A DNA stretch of 64,000 bases from Rhizobium sp. C1 (GTDB taxonomy: Bacteria > Pseudomonadota > Alphaproteobacteria > Rhizobiales > Rhizobiaceae), in NCBI RefSeq assembly GCF_021026335.1, contig NZ_JAJNCY010000006.1:62001-126000 (forward strand). The letters run 5' to 3'. Below are positions 18,105-27,195 of this stretch, piece by piece. The notes under the pieces were generated by a model that was given only the letters and a program-made list of their open reading frames with translations, made no database searches and was not told the DNA's origin. Positions within the stretch are counted from its first letter, which is position 1; the number at the start of each line of letters is the position of its first letter. Both the position numbers and the translations under genes were made by a program.

Positions 18105-19097
18105 ATGAAAAAATTCGTTCTCAGTCTTCTGGCCACGGCTGCCATGGCTGCCCCGGTTCTGGCGGCAGACGCCAAGCCGGCCATCATCTACGACCTTGGC
18201 GGCAAGTTCGACAAGTCGTTCAACGAAGCTGCCTTCCATGGCGCTGAGAAGTTCACCAAGGAAACCGGAATCAAGTTCCGCGAATTCGAAATTTCCAACG
18301 ACGCCCAGCGCGAGCAGGCGCTTCGCAAGTTCGCCAAGGATGGCGACAACCCGATCGTGACCGCTGGCTTCAGCTGGACGGAAGCCATCACCAAGGTCGC
18401 GGCAGAATTCCCGAAGACGCATTTCGTCGTCATCGATACCGTCGTCAAGGCTCCGAACGTCGAGTCCATCGTGTTCAAGGAACAGGAAGGCTCTTATCTC
18501 GCCGGCGTCATGGCGGCCATGGCTGCCAAGTCCGGCACTGTCGGCTTTGTCGGCGGCATGGACATCCCGCTCATCCACCGTTTCGCCTGCGGCTATGTCG
18601 GCGGCGTGAAGTCGGTCAAGCCGGATGACAAGGTCCTTCAGGCCTATACGGGCTCCGATCCGTCCGCATGGAACGACCCGGTCAAGGGCGGCGAAATCAC
18701 CAAGTCTCAGATCTCGCAGGGCGCGGACGTTGTCTATCACGCTGCCGGCGGCACGGGTGTTGGCGTTCTCCAGGCAGCAGCAGATGCCGGCAAGCTCGGC
18801 ATCGGCGTGGACAGCAACCAGAACGGCCTGCAGCCGGGCAAGGTCCTGACCTCGATGATGAAGCGCGTGGACGTTGCCGTCTACAACGCCTTCATGGATG
18901 GCAAGAAGGGCGAGTTCAAGCCGGGTGTAGAAGTCCTTGGCCTGAAGGAAAAGGGCGTTGATGTCGCCATGGACGACAACAACAAGAAGCTCGTCACGCC
19001 GGAAATGCAGAAGGCTGTCGACAAGGCCCGCGAAGATATCGTGTCCGGCAAGGTGCAGGTCCACGACTATATGTCGGACGAAAAGTGCCCCTATTGA
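18105..19097 (+). CDS. BMP-family nucleoside ABC transporter substrate-binding protein
   Basis: The 330-residue protein has a Sec signal peptide (MKKFVLSLLATAAMAAPVLA, cleavage after AxA) and no lipobox, so it is a soluble periplasmic protein. The body is the BMP/PnrA fold seen in DLGGKFDKSFNEAAF, GFVGGMDIPLIHRF and GVDSNQNG. BMP proteins bind purine or other nucleosides. The ATPase and two permeases lie downstream after slyX (opposite strand). A very strong terminator follows, so it has its own transcript, which would allow a higher dose of binding protein. Confidence 0.95.
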   Translation: MKKFVLSLLATAAMAAPVLAADAKPAIIYDLGGKFDKSFNEAAFHGAEKFTKETGIKFREFEISNDAQREQALRKFAKDGDNPIVTAGFSWTEAITKVAAEFPKTHFVVIDTVVKAPNVESIVFKEQEGSYLAGVMAAMAAKSGTVGFVGGMDIPLIHRFACGYVGGVKSVKPDDKVLQAYTGSDPSAWNDPVKGGEITKSQISQGADVVYHAAGGTGVGVLQAAADAGKLGIGVDSNQNGLQPGKVLTSMMKRVDVAVYNAFMDGKKGEFKPGVEVLGLKEKGVDVAMDDNNKKLVTPEMQKAVDKAREDIVSGKVQVHDYMSDEKCPY

Positions 19098-19114
19098 TCG
19101 GTTGATGACATCAA

Positions 19115-19149
19115 GGCCGCTCCCGGTTCATCCGGGAGCGGCCTTTTTT
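19115..19149 (+). terminator. Rho-independent terminator after the BMP gene
   Basis: GGCCGCTCCCGG (19115-19126) and CCGGGAGCGGCC (19132-19143) make a perfect 12-base-pair stem with a five-base loop, followed by six T. This is the strongest terminator in the window. Confidence 0.93.
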
Positions 19150-19242
19150 GCCGGATAAGAAAAGCAAGACGGCAGGGAAAATCGGGCGTGATGCCCGGCA
19201 TTGGCCAAGCAATGGCGGCCGATCGTTCGGCGAGGTCGCGTT

Positions 19243-19452
19243 TCAGAAATGGGGCGGGCGGCTGACCGGATGGGCTTCCACGGATGCCTCTTCCAGTGCC
19301 AGGAAGCGCTCGGTCAGGCGGTCGAGCTTCACCTGCATCACATCGATGATCTTCCACTGGCGGGCAACTTCCCCCGACAGATCCTCGATCGTTCTTGCCT
19401 GATGTGCCGCATGTTCTTCCAAACGGGCGATGCGTTCTTCTGTCTGGCTCAT
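19243..19452 (-). CDS. slyX: SlyX family protein
   Basis: The 69-residue protein is a short coiled coil with the SlyX start (MSQTEERIARLEEHAAHQ), a central EVARQWKIIDVMQVKLDRL and the end SRPPHF. SlyX proteins are of unknown function, though found widely in proteobacteria. It is on the opposite strand between the binding-protein gene and the ATPase gene of the nucleoside transporter. Confidence 0.88.
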   Translation of the reverse strand: MSQTEERIARLEEHAAHQARTIEDLSGEVARQWKIIDVMQVKLDRLTERFLALEEASVEAHPVSRPPHF

Positions 19453-19566
19453 ATTGTTGTCCTCCAGAGTGTCCGGGTTTTGAGCCGGGCTTTACAAGCG
19501 GCAATTTGCCAGTCAACGTTGACAGCAATGCCGTTGCGGCCGGTCATCTACTGAAAACGGTTTGAC

Positions 19567-21102
19567 ATGAGCGATTTCGCGATAGAACTCAAGGGCATCG
19601 ACAAGCGTTTCGGCGCGGTTCATGCCAACAAGAACATCAATCTCAAGGTCGCCAGGGGTACCATCCACGGCATTATCGGCGAAAACGGCGCCGGCAAGTC
19701 GACGCTGATGTCCATCCTCTACGGCTTCTATCAAGCCGATAGCGGCGAGATTTTCATTTCCGGCCAGAGGGCCAACATCAAGGATTCCAAGGCTGCGATC
19801 GCTGCCGGCATCGGCATGGTCCACCAGCATTTCATGCTCGTCGAGAATTTCTCCGTGCTGGAAAACATCATGCTGGGGGCGGAAGAAAGTGCGATCCTGA
19901 CCAAGGGGATCACCAAGGCGCGCGCCGAGCTGAAGCGTCTCGAAGAGCAGTACGAGATGGAAGTCGATCCCGATGCGATCATCGAGGAGCTTCCGGTTGG
20001 CGTACAGCAGCGTGTCGAAATCCTCAAAGCCATCTATCGCAAGGCCGATATCCTCATTCTCGATGAGCCGACCGGCGTGCTGACGCCGGCGGAAGCCGAC
20101 CACCTTTTCCGCATCCTCGCCCAGCTCAAGGAGCAGGGAAAGACGGTGATCCTCATCACCCACAAGCTGCGCGAAATCATGGCGATCACCGATGAGGTGT
20201 CCGTTATGCGCCGCGGCGAAATGGTCGCCACGCGCAAGACATCGGAAACAAGCGTCGAGGAACTGGCCGAACTCATGGTCGGCCGCCATGTTCTGCTGCG
20301 CGTCGAAAAGGGAGAGGCAAAGCCCGGCGACGTCAAGCTCTCTGTCCGCAATCTCACGGTGCGCGACAGCCGCGGCGTCACCATGGTCGATAACGTCTCC
20401 TTCGACGTCCGCGCCGGCGAGATCGTCGGCATCGCGGGCGTGGCCGGCAACGGACAGTCCGAGCTTCTGGAAGCGATTGGCGGCATGCGTTCCGCCACCA
20501 GCGGCACGGTCACGCTGAGCGGCCAGCCGGTGGACGTGACAGGTCCGGGTGATCCGGCCGACATGCGCAAACGCGGTCTTGCCCATGTGCCGGAAGACCG
20601 CCATCACACCGGCCTCGTCCTGAAGTTCGAGGAGGCCGAGAATGCCATGCTCGGCTATCACCGTGACAAGACCTTCGGCCAATCCTTCCTTCTCGATGTC
20701 GACGCCATGCGCAAGGACGCGATGGAGAAGATCGAGCAATATGATATCCGCCCGCCGAACCCGCGGCTCAAGACCGCCAATTTCTCCGGTGGCAACCAGC
20801 AGAAGATCGTGCTGGCGCGCGAAATGGAGCGCAACCCCGATGTGCTGATCATCGGCCAGCCGACGCGCGGCGTCGATGTGGGTGCCATCGAATTCATTCA
20901 CAAGCGCATCATCGAGATGCGCGACCAGGGCAAGGCGATCCTGCTTGTGTCTGTCGAGCTGGATGAAATCCGTTCGCTCTCCGACCGTATCATCGTCATG
21001 TTTGCCGGCCGCATCGCCGGCGAGCGCAACCCGGATGCCTCCGAAGGCGAACTCGGCCTGTTGATGGCCGGCGTGGAAAATAAGCTGGAGGCCGCCGAAT
21101 GA
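19567..21102 (+). CDS. Nucleoside ABC transporter, double ATPase
   Basis: The 511-residue protein contains two fused ATP-binding domains of the sugar/nucleoside type. The first has GENGAGKSTLMSILYGF (Walker A), the atypical signature VGVQQRVEILKA and ILDEPTGVLTP (Walker B). The second has GVAGNGQSELLEAIGG, FSGGNQQKIVLARE and the degenerate Walker B IIGQPTRGVDVGA, as usual for this group. It powers uptake through the two permeases that follow; its last four bases overlap the first permease start (ATGA). Confidence 0.95.
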   Translation: MSDFAIELKGIDKRFGAVHANKNINLKVARGTIHGIIGENGAGKSTLMSILYGFYQADSGEIFISGQRANIKDSKAAIAAGIGMVHQHFMLVENFSVLENIMLGAEESAILTKGITKARAELKRLEEQYEMEVDPDAIIEELPVGVQQRVEILKAIYRKADILILDEPTGVLTPAEADHLFRILAQLKEQGKTVILITHKLREIMAITDEVSVMRRGEMVATRKTSETSVEELAELMVGRHVLLRVEKGEAKPGDVKLSVRNLTVRDSRGVTMVDNVSFDVRAGEIVGIAGVAGNGQSELLEAIGGMRSATSGTVTLSGQPVDVTGPGDPADMRKRGLAHVPEDRHHTGLVLKFEEAENAMLGYHRDKTFGQSFLLDVDAMRKDAMEKIEQYDIRPPNPRLKTANFSGGNQQKIVLAREMERNPDVLIIGQPTRGVDVGAIEFIHKRIIEMRDQGKAILLVSVELDEIRSLSDRIIVMFAGRIAGERNPDASEGELGLLMAGVENKLEAAE

Positions 21103-22226
21103 GCACCCCTTTCGCAAAATTGCCGGGCTGGGTGGAATATGCCCTCATTCCGCTGGTCAATCTGGCGGTCGCCTTCCTGGTGGCCGGTATCGTCGTGGTC
21201 TTCGTCGGCGAGAACCCGCTGGAAGCTGCGCGCATCATGATCACCGGCGCCTTCGGCTCCGGCGAGGGCATCGGCTTCACGCTCTATTACGCCACCTATT
21301 TCATCTTCACCGGTCTTGCCGTGGCGGTGGCCTTTCATGCCGGCCTGTTCAATATCGGGGCGGAAGGTCAGGCCTATGTCGGCGGCATCGGCGTAGCGGC
21401 GGCCTGTCTGACCTTCGACCACACCATGCCATGGTATCTCGTCTTCGTGCTGGCCAGCCTCGGTTCCATGGCGTTTGGGGCGCTCTGGGCGCTGATTCCG
21501 GCCTGGCTGCAGGCCTATCGCGGCAGCCATATCGTGATCACCACGATCATGTTCAACTATATCGCATCGAACCTGATGCTCTACATGCTGCTCAACGTCT
21601 TCAAGCCGCTCGGCCAGATGGCGGCGCAGTCGCGCACCTTCGAGCCCGGCGGCCAATTGCCGAAGCTCGATTGGCTTCTGTCGATCTTCGGGCTCGATAT
21701 CGGCGGCGCGCCGTTCAACTTCTCCTTCCTCGTCGCGCTGGCCGCGGCCTTCGTGGTGTGGGTTCTGATCTGGCGCACACGGCTGGGCTATGAGATGCGC
21801 ACCATGGGCTTCCAGCCGCATGCCGCGCGCTTTGCCGGGATGAAGAGCAAGCGCGTCGTCGTCATCGCCATGTTGATCTCCGGTGCGCTGGCGGGCCTCA
21901 TGGCGCTGAACCCGATCATGGGCGACCAGTATCGCATCCAGCAGGATTTCGTCGGTGGCGCGGGCTTTGTTGGAATTGCGGTGGCGCTGATGGGCCGCTC
22001 GCATCCGGTGGGTATCGTGCTCGCCGCCATCCTCTTCGGCATGCTCTATCAGGGCGGCGCGGAGCTCTCCTTCGATATGCCGGAAATCACCCGCGACATG
22101 ATCGTCGTCATCCAGGGTCTCGTCATCCTGTTTGCCGGCGCGCTTGAGCATATGTTCCGTCCCGCCATCACCGCCTTCTTTGCGCGGCTTGGCAAATCGC
22201 GCAGCGAAGCGGCAGCAGGGGCCTGA
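21099..22226 (+). CDS. Nucleoside ABC transporter permease (first)
   Basis: The 375-residue membrane protein has about eight to ten helices and the BPD_transp_2 pattern, with AVAFHAGLFNIGAEGQAYVG and GAGFVGIAVALMGRSHPVGI, as in BmpD/NupB-type permeases. The start overlaps the ATPase stop by four bases. It pairs with the next permease to form the membrane channel for nucleosides. Confidence 0.94.
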   Translation: MSTPFAKLPGWVEYALIPLVNLAVAFLVAGIVVVFVGENPLEAARIMITGAFGSGEGIGFTLYYATYFIFTGLAVAVAFHAGLFNIGAEGQAYVGGIGVAAACLTFDHTMPWYLVFVLASLGSMAFGALWALIPAWLQAYRGSHIVITTIMFNYIASNLMLYMLLNVFKPLGQMAAQSRTFEPGGQLPKLDWLLSIFGLDIGGAPFNFSFLVALAAAFVVWVLIWRTRLGYEMRTMGFQPHAARFAGMKSKRVVVIAMLISGALAGLMALNPIMGDQYRIQQDFVGGAGFVGIAVALMGRSHPVGIVLAAILFGMLYQGGAELSFDMPEITRDMIVVIQGLVILFAGALEHMFRPAITAFFARLGKSRSEAAAGA

Positions 22227-22231
22227 GACCT

Positions 22232-23200
22232 ATGGATACCAACACGATCGTCGTTCTCCTTCAGTCCACCATCCGCGTCTCAGTACCGCTGATCCTGACC
22301 GCGCTGGCCGGCCTTTATGCCGAGCGCTCCGGCGTGGTCGATATCGGCCTGGAGGGCAAGATGCTGGCCGCCGCCTTTGCCGGCGCCGCCACGGCTGCCG
22401 TGACTGGCTCGGCCATTACCGGTGTCGGGGCCGCCATGCTGGTCTCGGTCGCCCTCTCGCTGGTGCACGGCTATGCCTCGATCAGCCAGCGCGGCGACCA
22501 GATCGTTTCGGGCACGGCGATCAACTTTATTGCCGCCGGCGCGACCGTCATTCTCGGGCAGGCCTGGTTCCAGCAAGGCGGGCGTACGCCGGCGCTCTCT
22601 GCCGATGCACGGCTTCTGACCTATAAGCTGCCAGGGGCCGATGCCGTGCGCGATGTCCCGGTTCTCGGGCCCATCTATTCGGGCCTGATCTCCGGCCATT
22701 ATATCTTGACCTATTTCGCCTTCGCCATGGTGCCGATCACCTGGTGGGTGCTTTACCGCACGCGCTTTGGCCTGCGGCTGCGCGCCGTGGGCGAAAACCC
22801 GGGGGCGGTGGACACAGCCGGAATTTCGGTCGTGCGCATGCGCTATCTCGCCGTTATCTGCGGCGGGATGCTGTGCGGTCTCGCCGGGGCCTATCTCTCG
22901 ATGGCGCTCGCCAATGGCTTCGTGAAGAACATGTCGGCCGGGCGCGGCTTCATCGCGCTAGCCGCCCTCGTCTTCGCCAACTGGAAGCCGAAGAACATTC
23001 TGCTCACCTGCCTCCTATTCGGCTTCCTCGACGCCCTGTCGATTTACAGCCAGAATGTGGAACTTCCGATCATGAGCAGCATTCCGGATCAGGCCATCCA
23101 GGCGCTGCCTTATATCCTGACGGTGATCCTGCTCGCGGGCTTCATCGGCAAGGCCTCGCCGCCCAAGGCGTCGGGTGTGCCCTATGTGAAGGAACGATAA
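22232..23200 (+). CDS. Nucleoside ABC transporter permease (second)
   Basis: The 322-residue protein is the smaller partner permease, with the opening LTALAGLYAERSGVVDIGLEG and the RFGLRLRAVGENPGA cytoplasmic loop that contacts the ATPase. It ends LAGFIGKASPPKA. The gene begins six bases after the first permease stop and ends one base before the cdd start, which puts transport and catabolism on one transcript. Confidence 0.94.
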   Translation: MDTNTIVVLLQSTIRVSVPLILTALAGLYAERSGVVDIGLEGKMLAAAFAGAATAAVTGSAITGVGAAMLVSVALSLVHGYASISQRGDQIVSGTAINFIAAGATVILGQAWFQQGGRTPALSADARLLTYKLPGADAVRDVPVLGPIYSGLISGHYILTYFAFAMVPITWWVLYRTRFGLRLRAVGENPGAVDTAGISVVRMRYLAVICGGMLCGLAGAYLSMALANGFVKNMSAGRGFIALAALVFANWKPKNILLTCLLFGFLDALSIYSQNVELPIMSSIPDQAIQALPYILTVILLAGFIGKASPPKASGVPYVKER

Positions 23201-23201
23201 G

Positions 23202-23594
23202 ATGTCGGCAGACCTCTACGAAGCCGCGAAGAAGGCGATGGCGCTCTGCCATGCGCCCTATTCGAAATTCCCGGTCGGCGCCGCCATCCGCGCCGAAGAC
23301 GGGAAAATCTATGCCGGCGCCAATATCGAAAACCTCGCCTTCCCGGAAGGCTGGTGTGCCGAAACCACTGCCATCAGCCACATGGTCATGGGCGGGGCGA
23401 AACAAATTGTCGAGATTGCCGTGATCGCCGAGAAGCTGGCGCTTTGCCCGCCCTGTGGCGGTTGCCGTCAGCGCATCAAGGAATTCGCCAGCGTCAACAC
23501 GCGCATCTATCTCTGCGACGAGACCGGCGTGAAGAAAACGATGACCATGAACGAGCTGCTGCCGCACAGTTTCGAAACCGAGGTGATCGGATGA
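23202..23594 (+). CDS. cdd: Cytidine deaminase
   Basis: The 130-residue protein is the small tetrameric type of cytidine deaminase, which turns (deoxy)cytidine into (deoxy)uridine. The zinc site is GWCAETTA (Cys ligand and catalytic Glu, near residues 53-60) and CPPCGGC (two Cys ligands, near 86-91). It lies one base after the permease gene, and its stop overlaps the start of the phosphorylase gene by four bases (ATGA). Confidence 0.96.
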   Translation: MSADLYEAAKKAMALCHAPYSKFPVGAAIRAEDGKIYAGANIENLAFPEGWCAETTAISHMVMGGAKQIVEIAVIAEKLALCPPCGGCRQRIKEFASVNTRIYLCDETGVKKTMTMNELLPHSFETEVIG

Positions 23595-24391
23595 AGGCGA
23601 CGATCGACCTTCTGATCTCGAAGCTCGACGGCCTCTTGCCGCGCCATGGCATCGTGCTCGGCTCAGGTCTCGGAAGCCTCGTGGAGGCCGTCGATGTCGT
23701 GACGCGTATTCCTTATTCCGAACTAGACGCCTTCCCGGTCAGCGCCGTTTCCGGCCATGCCGGGGAACTGGTTGCCGGCAGGCTCAATGGTGTGCCGGTG
23801 ATCATGCTGTCCGGCCGTGTTCATTACTATGAAAAGGGCGATGCCGCCGCCATGCGCCGGCCGCTCGAAGTGCTGCACGGCATCGGCGTTACGCATCTCA
23901 TCCTGACGAATTCCGCCGGCTCTCTGCGCGAAGACATGCCGCCGGGCTCGGTGATGCGCATTTCCGACCACATCAATTTCACCGGCCGCAACCCGCTGAT
24001 CGGCGAGGAGACCGATGCCCGCTTCGTCGGGCTGACCAACGCTTACGACACCGACATGGCCGCCGACATGGAGCGTGCGGCGATGAAGACCGGCGTTCCG
24101 CTGAAGAACGGCGTCTACATGTGGTTTTCGGGCCCGAGCTTCGAGACCCCGGCGGAAATCCGCATGGCGCGCGTGATGGGCGCGGATGCGGTCGGCATGT
24201 CGACCGTGCCGGAAGTTATCCTCGCCCGCTTCCTCGGAATGAAGGTCGCGGCCGCCTCCGTCATCACCAATTACGCCGCCGGCATGACCGGCAATGAACT
24301 GTCGCATCATGAAACCAAGGATATGGCCCCCGTCGGCGGCGCCCGGCTGGCCACGATCCTGAAGGACATGATTGCGGGTGGAGAATACTGA
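23591..24391 (+). CDS. Purine-nucleoside phosphorylase (trimeric type)
   Basis: The 266-residue protein is a PunA/DeoD2-type phosphorylase that splits inosine, guanosine and their deoxy forms. Family signs are GIVLGSGLGSL (phosphate site), SGHAGELV, SGRVHYYEKGD, LILTNSAGSL and FSGPSFETPAEIRM near residues 178-191. The ATG at 23591 overlaps the cdd stop. The deoC gene starts one base after its stop, so the operon stays tightly coupled. Confidence 0.95.
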   Translation: MKATIDLLISKLDGLLPRHGIVLGSGLGSLVEAVDVVTRIPYSELDAFPVSAVSGHAGELVAGRLNGVPVIMLSGRVHYYEKGDAAAMRRPLEVLHGIGVTHLILTNSAGSLREDMPPGSVMRISDHINFTGRNPLIGEETDARFVGLTNAYDTDMAADMERAAMKTGVPLKNGVYMWFSGPSFETPAEIRMARVMGADAVGMSTVPEVILARFLGMKVAAASVITNYAAGMTGNELSHHETKDMAPVGGARLATILKDMIAGGEY

Positions 24392-24392
24392 C

Positions 24393-25166
24393 ATGACATC
24401 AACCGACCTCAAAGCCGTCGCCGCCAAGGCGCTTGCCTGCCTCGATCTGACGAACCTCAACGACGACTGTACGCCGGCGGCGATCGAAAAGCTCTGCGCC
24501 GATGCGCAGACCAAGTTCGGCAACACGGCCGCGATCTGCATCTGGCCGCGCTTCGTGGCGCAGGCGCGCGGCATTTTAGGCGCCGGCAGTCCGATCAAGA
24601 TCGCCACCGTCGTCAACTTCCCCTCCGGTGAACTGCCGCTGGAAACAGTCATTACCGAGACCGAGCAGGCGATTGCCGATGGCGCCGACGAGATCGACCT
24701 CGTCATCCCCTACAAGGAATTCATGATCGGTCAGAAGGCCTCGGCTCGTCTGATGATCGCGGCGATCCGCGAGCGCTGCAAGGCGCCGGTGAAGCTCAAG
24801 ACCATCCTCGAGACCGGCAATCTGGAAGACGAAGCCCTGATCCGCGAGGCATCGGCCATCGCGCTGAAGGAAGGCGCCGATTTCGTCAAGACCTCGACCG
24901 GCAAGGTCCGCGTCAACGCAACGCCGGAGGCCGCGCGCATCATGCTCGAGGAGATCAAGGCCTCCGGCAAAAAGGCGGGCTTCAAGCCGGCGGGCGGCGT
25001 ACGGACCGTGGCCGATGCCGCGATCTATCTCGGCATGGCCGACGAAATCATGGGTGCCGGCTGGGCAACGCCACAGACATTCCGCTTCGGCGCATCCGGC
25101 CTGCTCGGCGATATTCTCGCCACGCTGGGGGACACGCCCGCCAAGCCCAACACCGCTGCCTATTAA
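24393..25166 (+). CDS. deoC: Deoxyribose-phosphate aldolase
   Basis: The 257-residue class I aldolase cleaves deoxyribose-5-phosphate to acetaldehyde and glyceraldehyde-3-phosphate. Visible landmarks are the start LDLTNLNDDCT, the lysine in KLKTILETGNL, the Schiff-base lysine in ADFVKTSTGK (near residue 170) and FKPAGGVRT. The ATG at 24393 is one base after the phosphorylase stop; the frame also reads from 24372 but that part overlaps the upstream gene. Confidence 0.97.
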   Translation: MTSTDLKAVAAKALACLDLTNLNDDCTPAAIEKLCADAQTKFGNTAAICIWPRFVAQARGILGAGSPIKIATVVNFPSGELPLETVITETEQAIADGADEIDLVIPYKEFMIGQKASARLMIAAIRERCKAPVKLKTILETGNLEDEALIREASAIALKEGADFVKTSTGKVRVNATPEAARIMLEEIKASGKKAGFKPAGGVRTVADAAIYLGMADEIMGAGWATPQTFRFGASGLLGDILATLGDTPAKPNTAAY

Positions 25167-25178
25167 GGCTTGGCCCCG

Positions 25179-26492
25179 GTGCTGCCACAGGAGACCATCC
25201 TGGCCAAGCGCAATGGCGAGACGCTGACGGCTGAGGAGATCGCGCGCTTCGTCGAGGGCTTCACGAAGGGTGAAATCTCCGAAGGTCAGGTCGCGGCTTT
25301 TGCCATGGCCGTCTGGTTCAAGGGTATGCGCCGCGACGAGACCGTTGCGTTGACGCTCGCCATGCGCGACAGCGGTGATGTGCTCGACTGGTCCGACATC
25401 GGCCGCCCCATAGCCGACAAGCATTCAACCGGCGGCGTCGGCGACAATGTCTCGCTGATGCTCGCCCCCATCGTCGCATCGCTGGGGCTTGCCGTGCCGA
25501 TGATTTCAGGGCGGGGCCTCGGCCACACCGGCGGTACGCTCGACAAGCTGGAGTCGATCGCCGGCTACAACATCATGTCGGGCGAGGCCGTGTTTCGCAA
25601 AACCGTGCGGGAGGTGGGCTGCGCCATCATCGGCCAGACCGGCGATCTCGCGCCTGCCGACAAGCGGCTCTACGCGATCCGCGACGTGACGGCGACGGTG
25701 GACAGCGTGCCGCTCATCACCGCATCGATCCTCTCCAAGAAGCTCGCCGCCGGGCTCGAAACGCTCGTCCTTGACGTCAAGGTCGGCAGCGGCGCCTTCA
25801 TGAGCGACATGGAGGAAGCGCGCGCACTCGCCCGCTCGCTGGTCGAGGTGGCCAATGGCGCCGGCGTCAAGACATCCGCGCTGATCACCGACATGAACGA
25901 GCCGCTGGCCGATTGCGCCGGCAATGCAGTGGAAGTGATCCATGCGGTGGAGTTCCTGAAAGGCCTGAAACGCGGCAGCCGCAGCGAGACGGTGACCCTG
26001 GCCCTGGCGGCCGAGATGTTGCTCTCAGCCGGTGTGGTATCAAACGCGGTCGAGGGGTTGGCAAAGGCGCAAGAGGCGATCAGCTCGGGCAGGGCGCTGG
26101 AAACCTTTGGCCGAATGATTGCAAGCCTCGGTGGTCCGGCGGATTTTGTCGAACGTCCGTGGGCGCATATGCCAAAGGCGGCAGTCGAGCTGGTAGTGGA
26201 AGCGCCGCAGGCCGGCATGCTGACATCTTGCCGGGCGCGTGAGATCGGCATGGCCGTGATCGGGCTTGGTGGCGGGCGTATCGTTCCAAGCGACACGGTC
26301 GACCATTCCGTCGGCGTCACGGATTTCCTGCCGCTCGGCACACGGGTGGAAAAGGGCGATGTCATCGCCCGCATTCATGCGCGCGACGAAGCCTCCGCCG
26401 CACGGGCGCGGGCCGAGCTGTTGGCAAGCTACACGATTGCCGAAGGCGGACAGACGTCGCGCCCGGCTATCGTCGAAAGGATCAGTTCTTGA
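25179..26492 (+). CDS. deoA: Thymidine phosphorylase
   Basis: DeoA converts thymidine or deoxyuridine and phosphate to the base and deoxyribose-1-phosphate. Motifs include the start ETILAKRNGETLTAEEI, DKHSTGGVGDNVSLMLAP (the family signature, near residue 83) and SGRGLGHTGGTLDKLESI. Two unusual starts compete: GTG at 25179 fits homologues best, and TTG at 25170 lies four bases after the deoC stop. It is the last gene of the salvage operon and overlaps the convergent protease gene by 11 bases. Confidence 0.96.
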   Translation: MLPQETILAKRNGETLTAEEIARFVEGFTKGEISEGQVAAFAMAVWFKGMRRDETVALTLAMRDSGDVLDWSDIGRPIADKHSTGGVGDNVSLMLAPIVASLGLAVPMISGRGLGHTGGTLDKLESIAGYNIMSGEAVFRKTVREVGCAIIGQTGDLAPADKRLYAIRDVTATVDSVPLITASILSKKLAAGLETLVLDVKVGSGAFMSDMEEARALARSLVEVANGAGVKTSALITDMNEPLADCAGNAVEVIHAVEFLKGLKRGSRSETVTLALAAEMLLSAGVVSNAVEGLAKAQEAISSGRALETFGRMIASLGGPADFVERPWAHMPKAAVELVVEAPQAGMLTSCRAREIGMAVIGLGGGRIVPSDTVDHSVGVTDFLPLGTRVEKGDVIARIHARDEASAARARAELLASYTIAEGGQTSRPAIVERISS

Positions 26493-27012
26493 GATAGAGC
26501 ACGCCGTCCTGCACCTTGTAGGACTTCAGCTTGCTCATGAAGCTCATGCCCACCAGCATGCCGGAAAGCGACTTGTCCTTCAGCACGAAGGCATCGACAT
26601 TTCGGACACGGACCGACCCGACTTCGAGGCGGTCGAGCGTGACATGGGCGGCCTGCGTCGTGCCATTGGCGGTGGTGACGGCGTAGCGGTAGTCGAGGCT
26701 GGATGTGCTGATGCCGATGCGCTTGGCGGTCTGCTCGTTGATGGCGACGAAGGTAGCGCCGGTATCGACAAGGCCTTCCACATCGCGACCGTTGACCCGG
26801 AAGCTGGCGTTGAAATGCCCGCCGGCCCCGGCCTTGATGGCCTCCTCGCCGGGGGCGGCGACCGAGACCGGGCTTGTGGCCGCGGTGGTAGTCTGCATAT
26901 CCACGCCGGGCGCCTGGGCGCTGGCGACCGTGCCTTCCAGGCTCGGGTGAGCGTGGCCGAAATAGACGGCAGTCATCGCTGCCGCCGCTGCTACGAACAG
27001 AAAGCGGTTCAT
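26482..27012 (-). CDS. Retropepsin-like aspartic protease (TIGR02281 type)
   Basis: The 176-residue protein has an N-terminal membrane anchor (FLFVAAAAAMTAVYFGHA), a linker rich in Ala, Ser and Thr, and a single retropepsin domain with FNASFRVNGRDVEGLVDTGATFVAIN, the DTGA being the catalytic aspartate motif. One-domain proteases of this kind would work as dimers; the best-studied relatives are SpoIIGA and retropepsins, and the rhizobial group is uncharacterised. It overlaps deoA tail to tail. Confidence 0.88.
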   Translation of the reverse strand: MNRFLFVAAAAAMTAVYFGHAHPSLEGTVASAQAPGVDMQTTTAATSPVSVAAPGEEAIKAGAGGHFNASFRVNGRDVEGLVDTGATFVAINEQTAKRIGISTSSLDYRYAVTTANGTTQAAHVTLDRLEVGSVRVRNVDAFVLKDKSLSGMLVGMSFMSKLKSYKVQDGVLYLKN

Positions 27013-27095
27013 TGTTTCTAATCCCTGTTTTGCGCGGCAGCTTCCTTGTCCGCCTTCGCAATGGGACCACTATTCCCGACAGAAGTTATGAATTT

Positions 27096-27131
27096 CAAAA
27101 AATCGCCCGCCGGTACGAGGTACAGGCGGGC
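27096..27131 (-). terminator. Terminator of upp
   Basis: GCCCGCC (27105-27111) and GGCGGGC (27125-27131) form a stem with inner GTAC pairing; on the minus strand it is followed by GATTTTTT. It lies 65 bases after the upp stop and separates it from the protease gene. Confidence 0.8.
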
Positions 27132-27195
27132 CATTTTGAATTGGCTGGTTAATGCCGGGTGAAATGCGGCGAAATCTCGGCTTTTCGGTGGCCGG

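Noticed and set aside
25166-25179. A stop-start gap suggesting a frameshift between deoC and deoA
   Set aside because: A GTG (25179) or TTG (25170) start accounts for the full DeoA N-terminus, so no lesion is needed.
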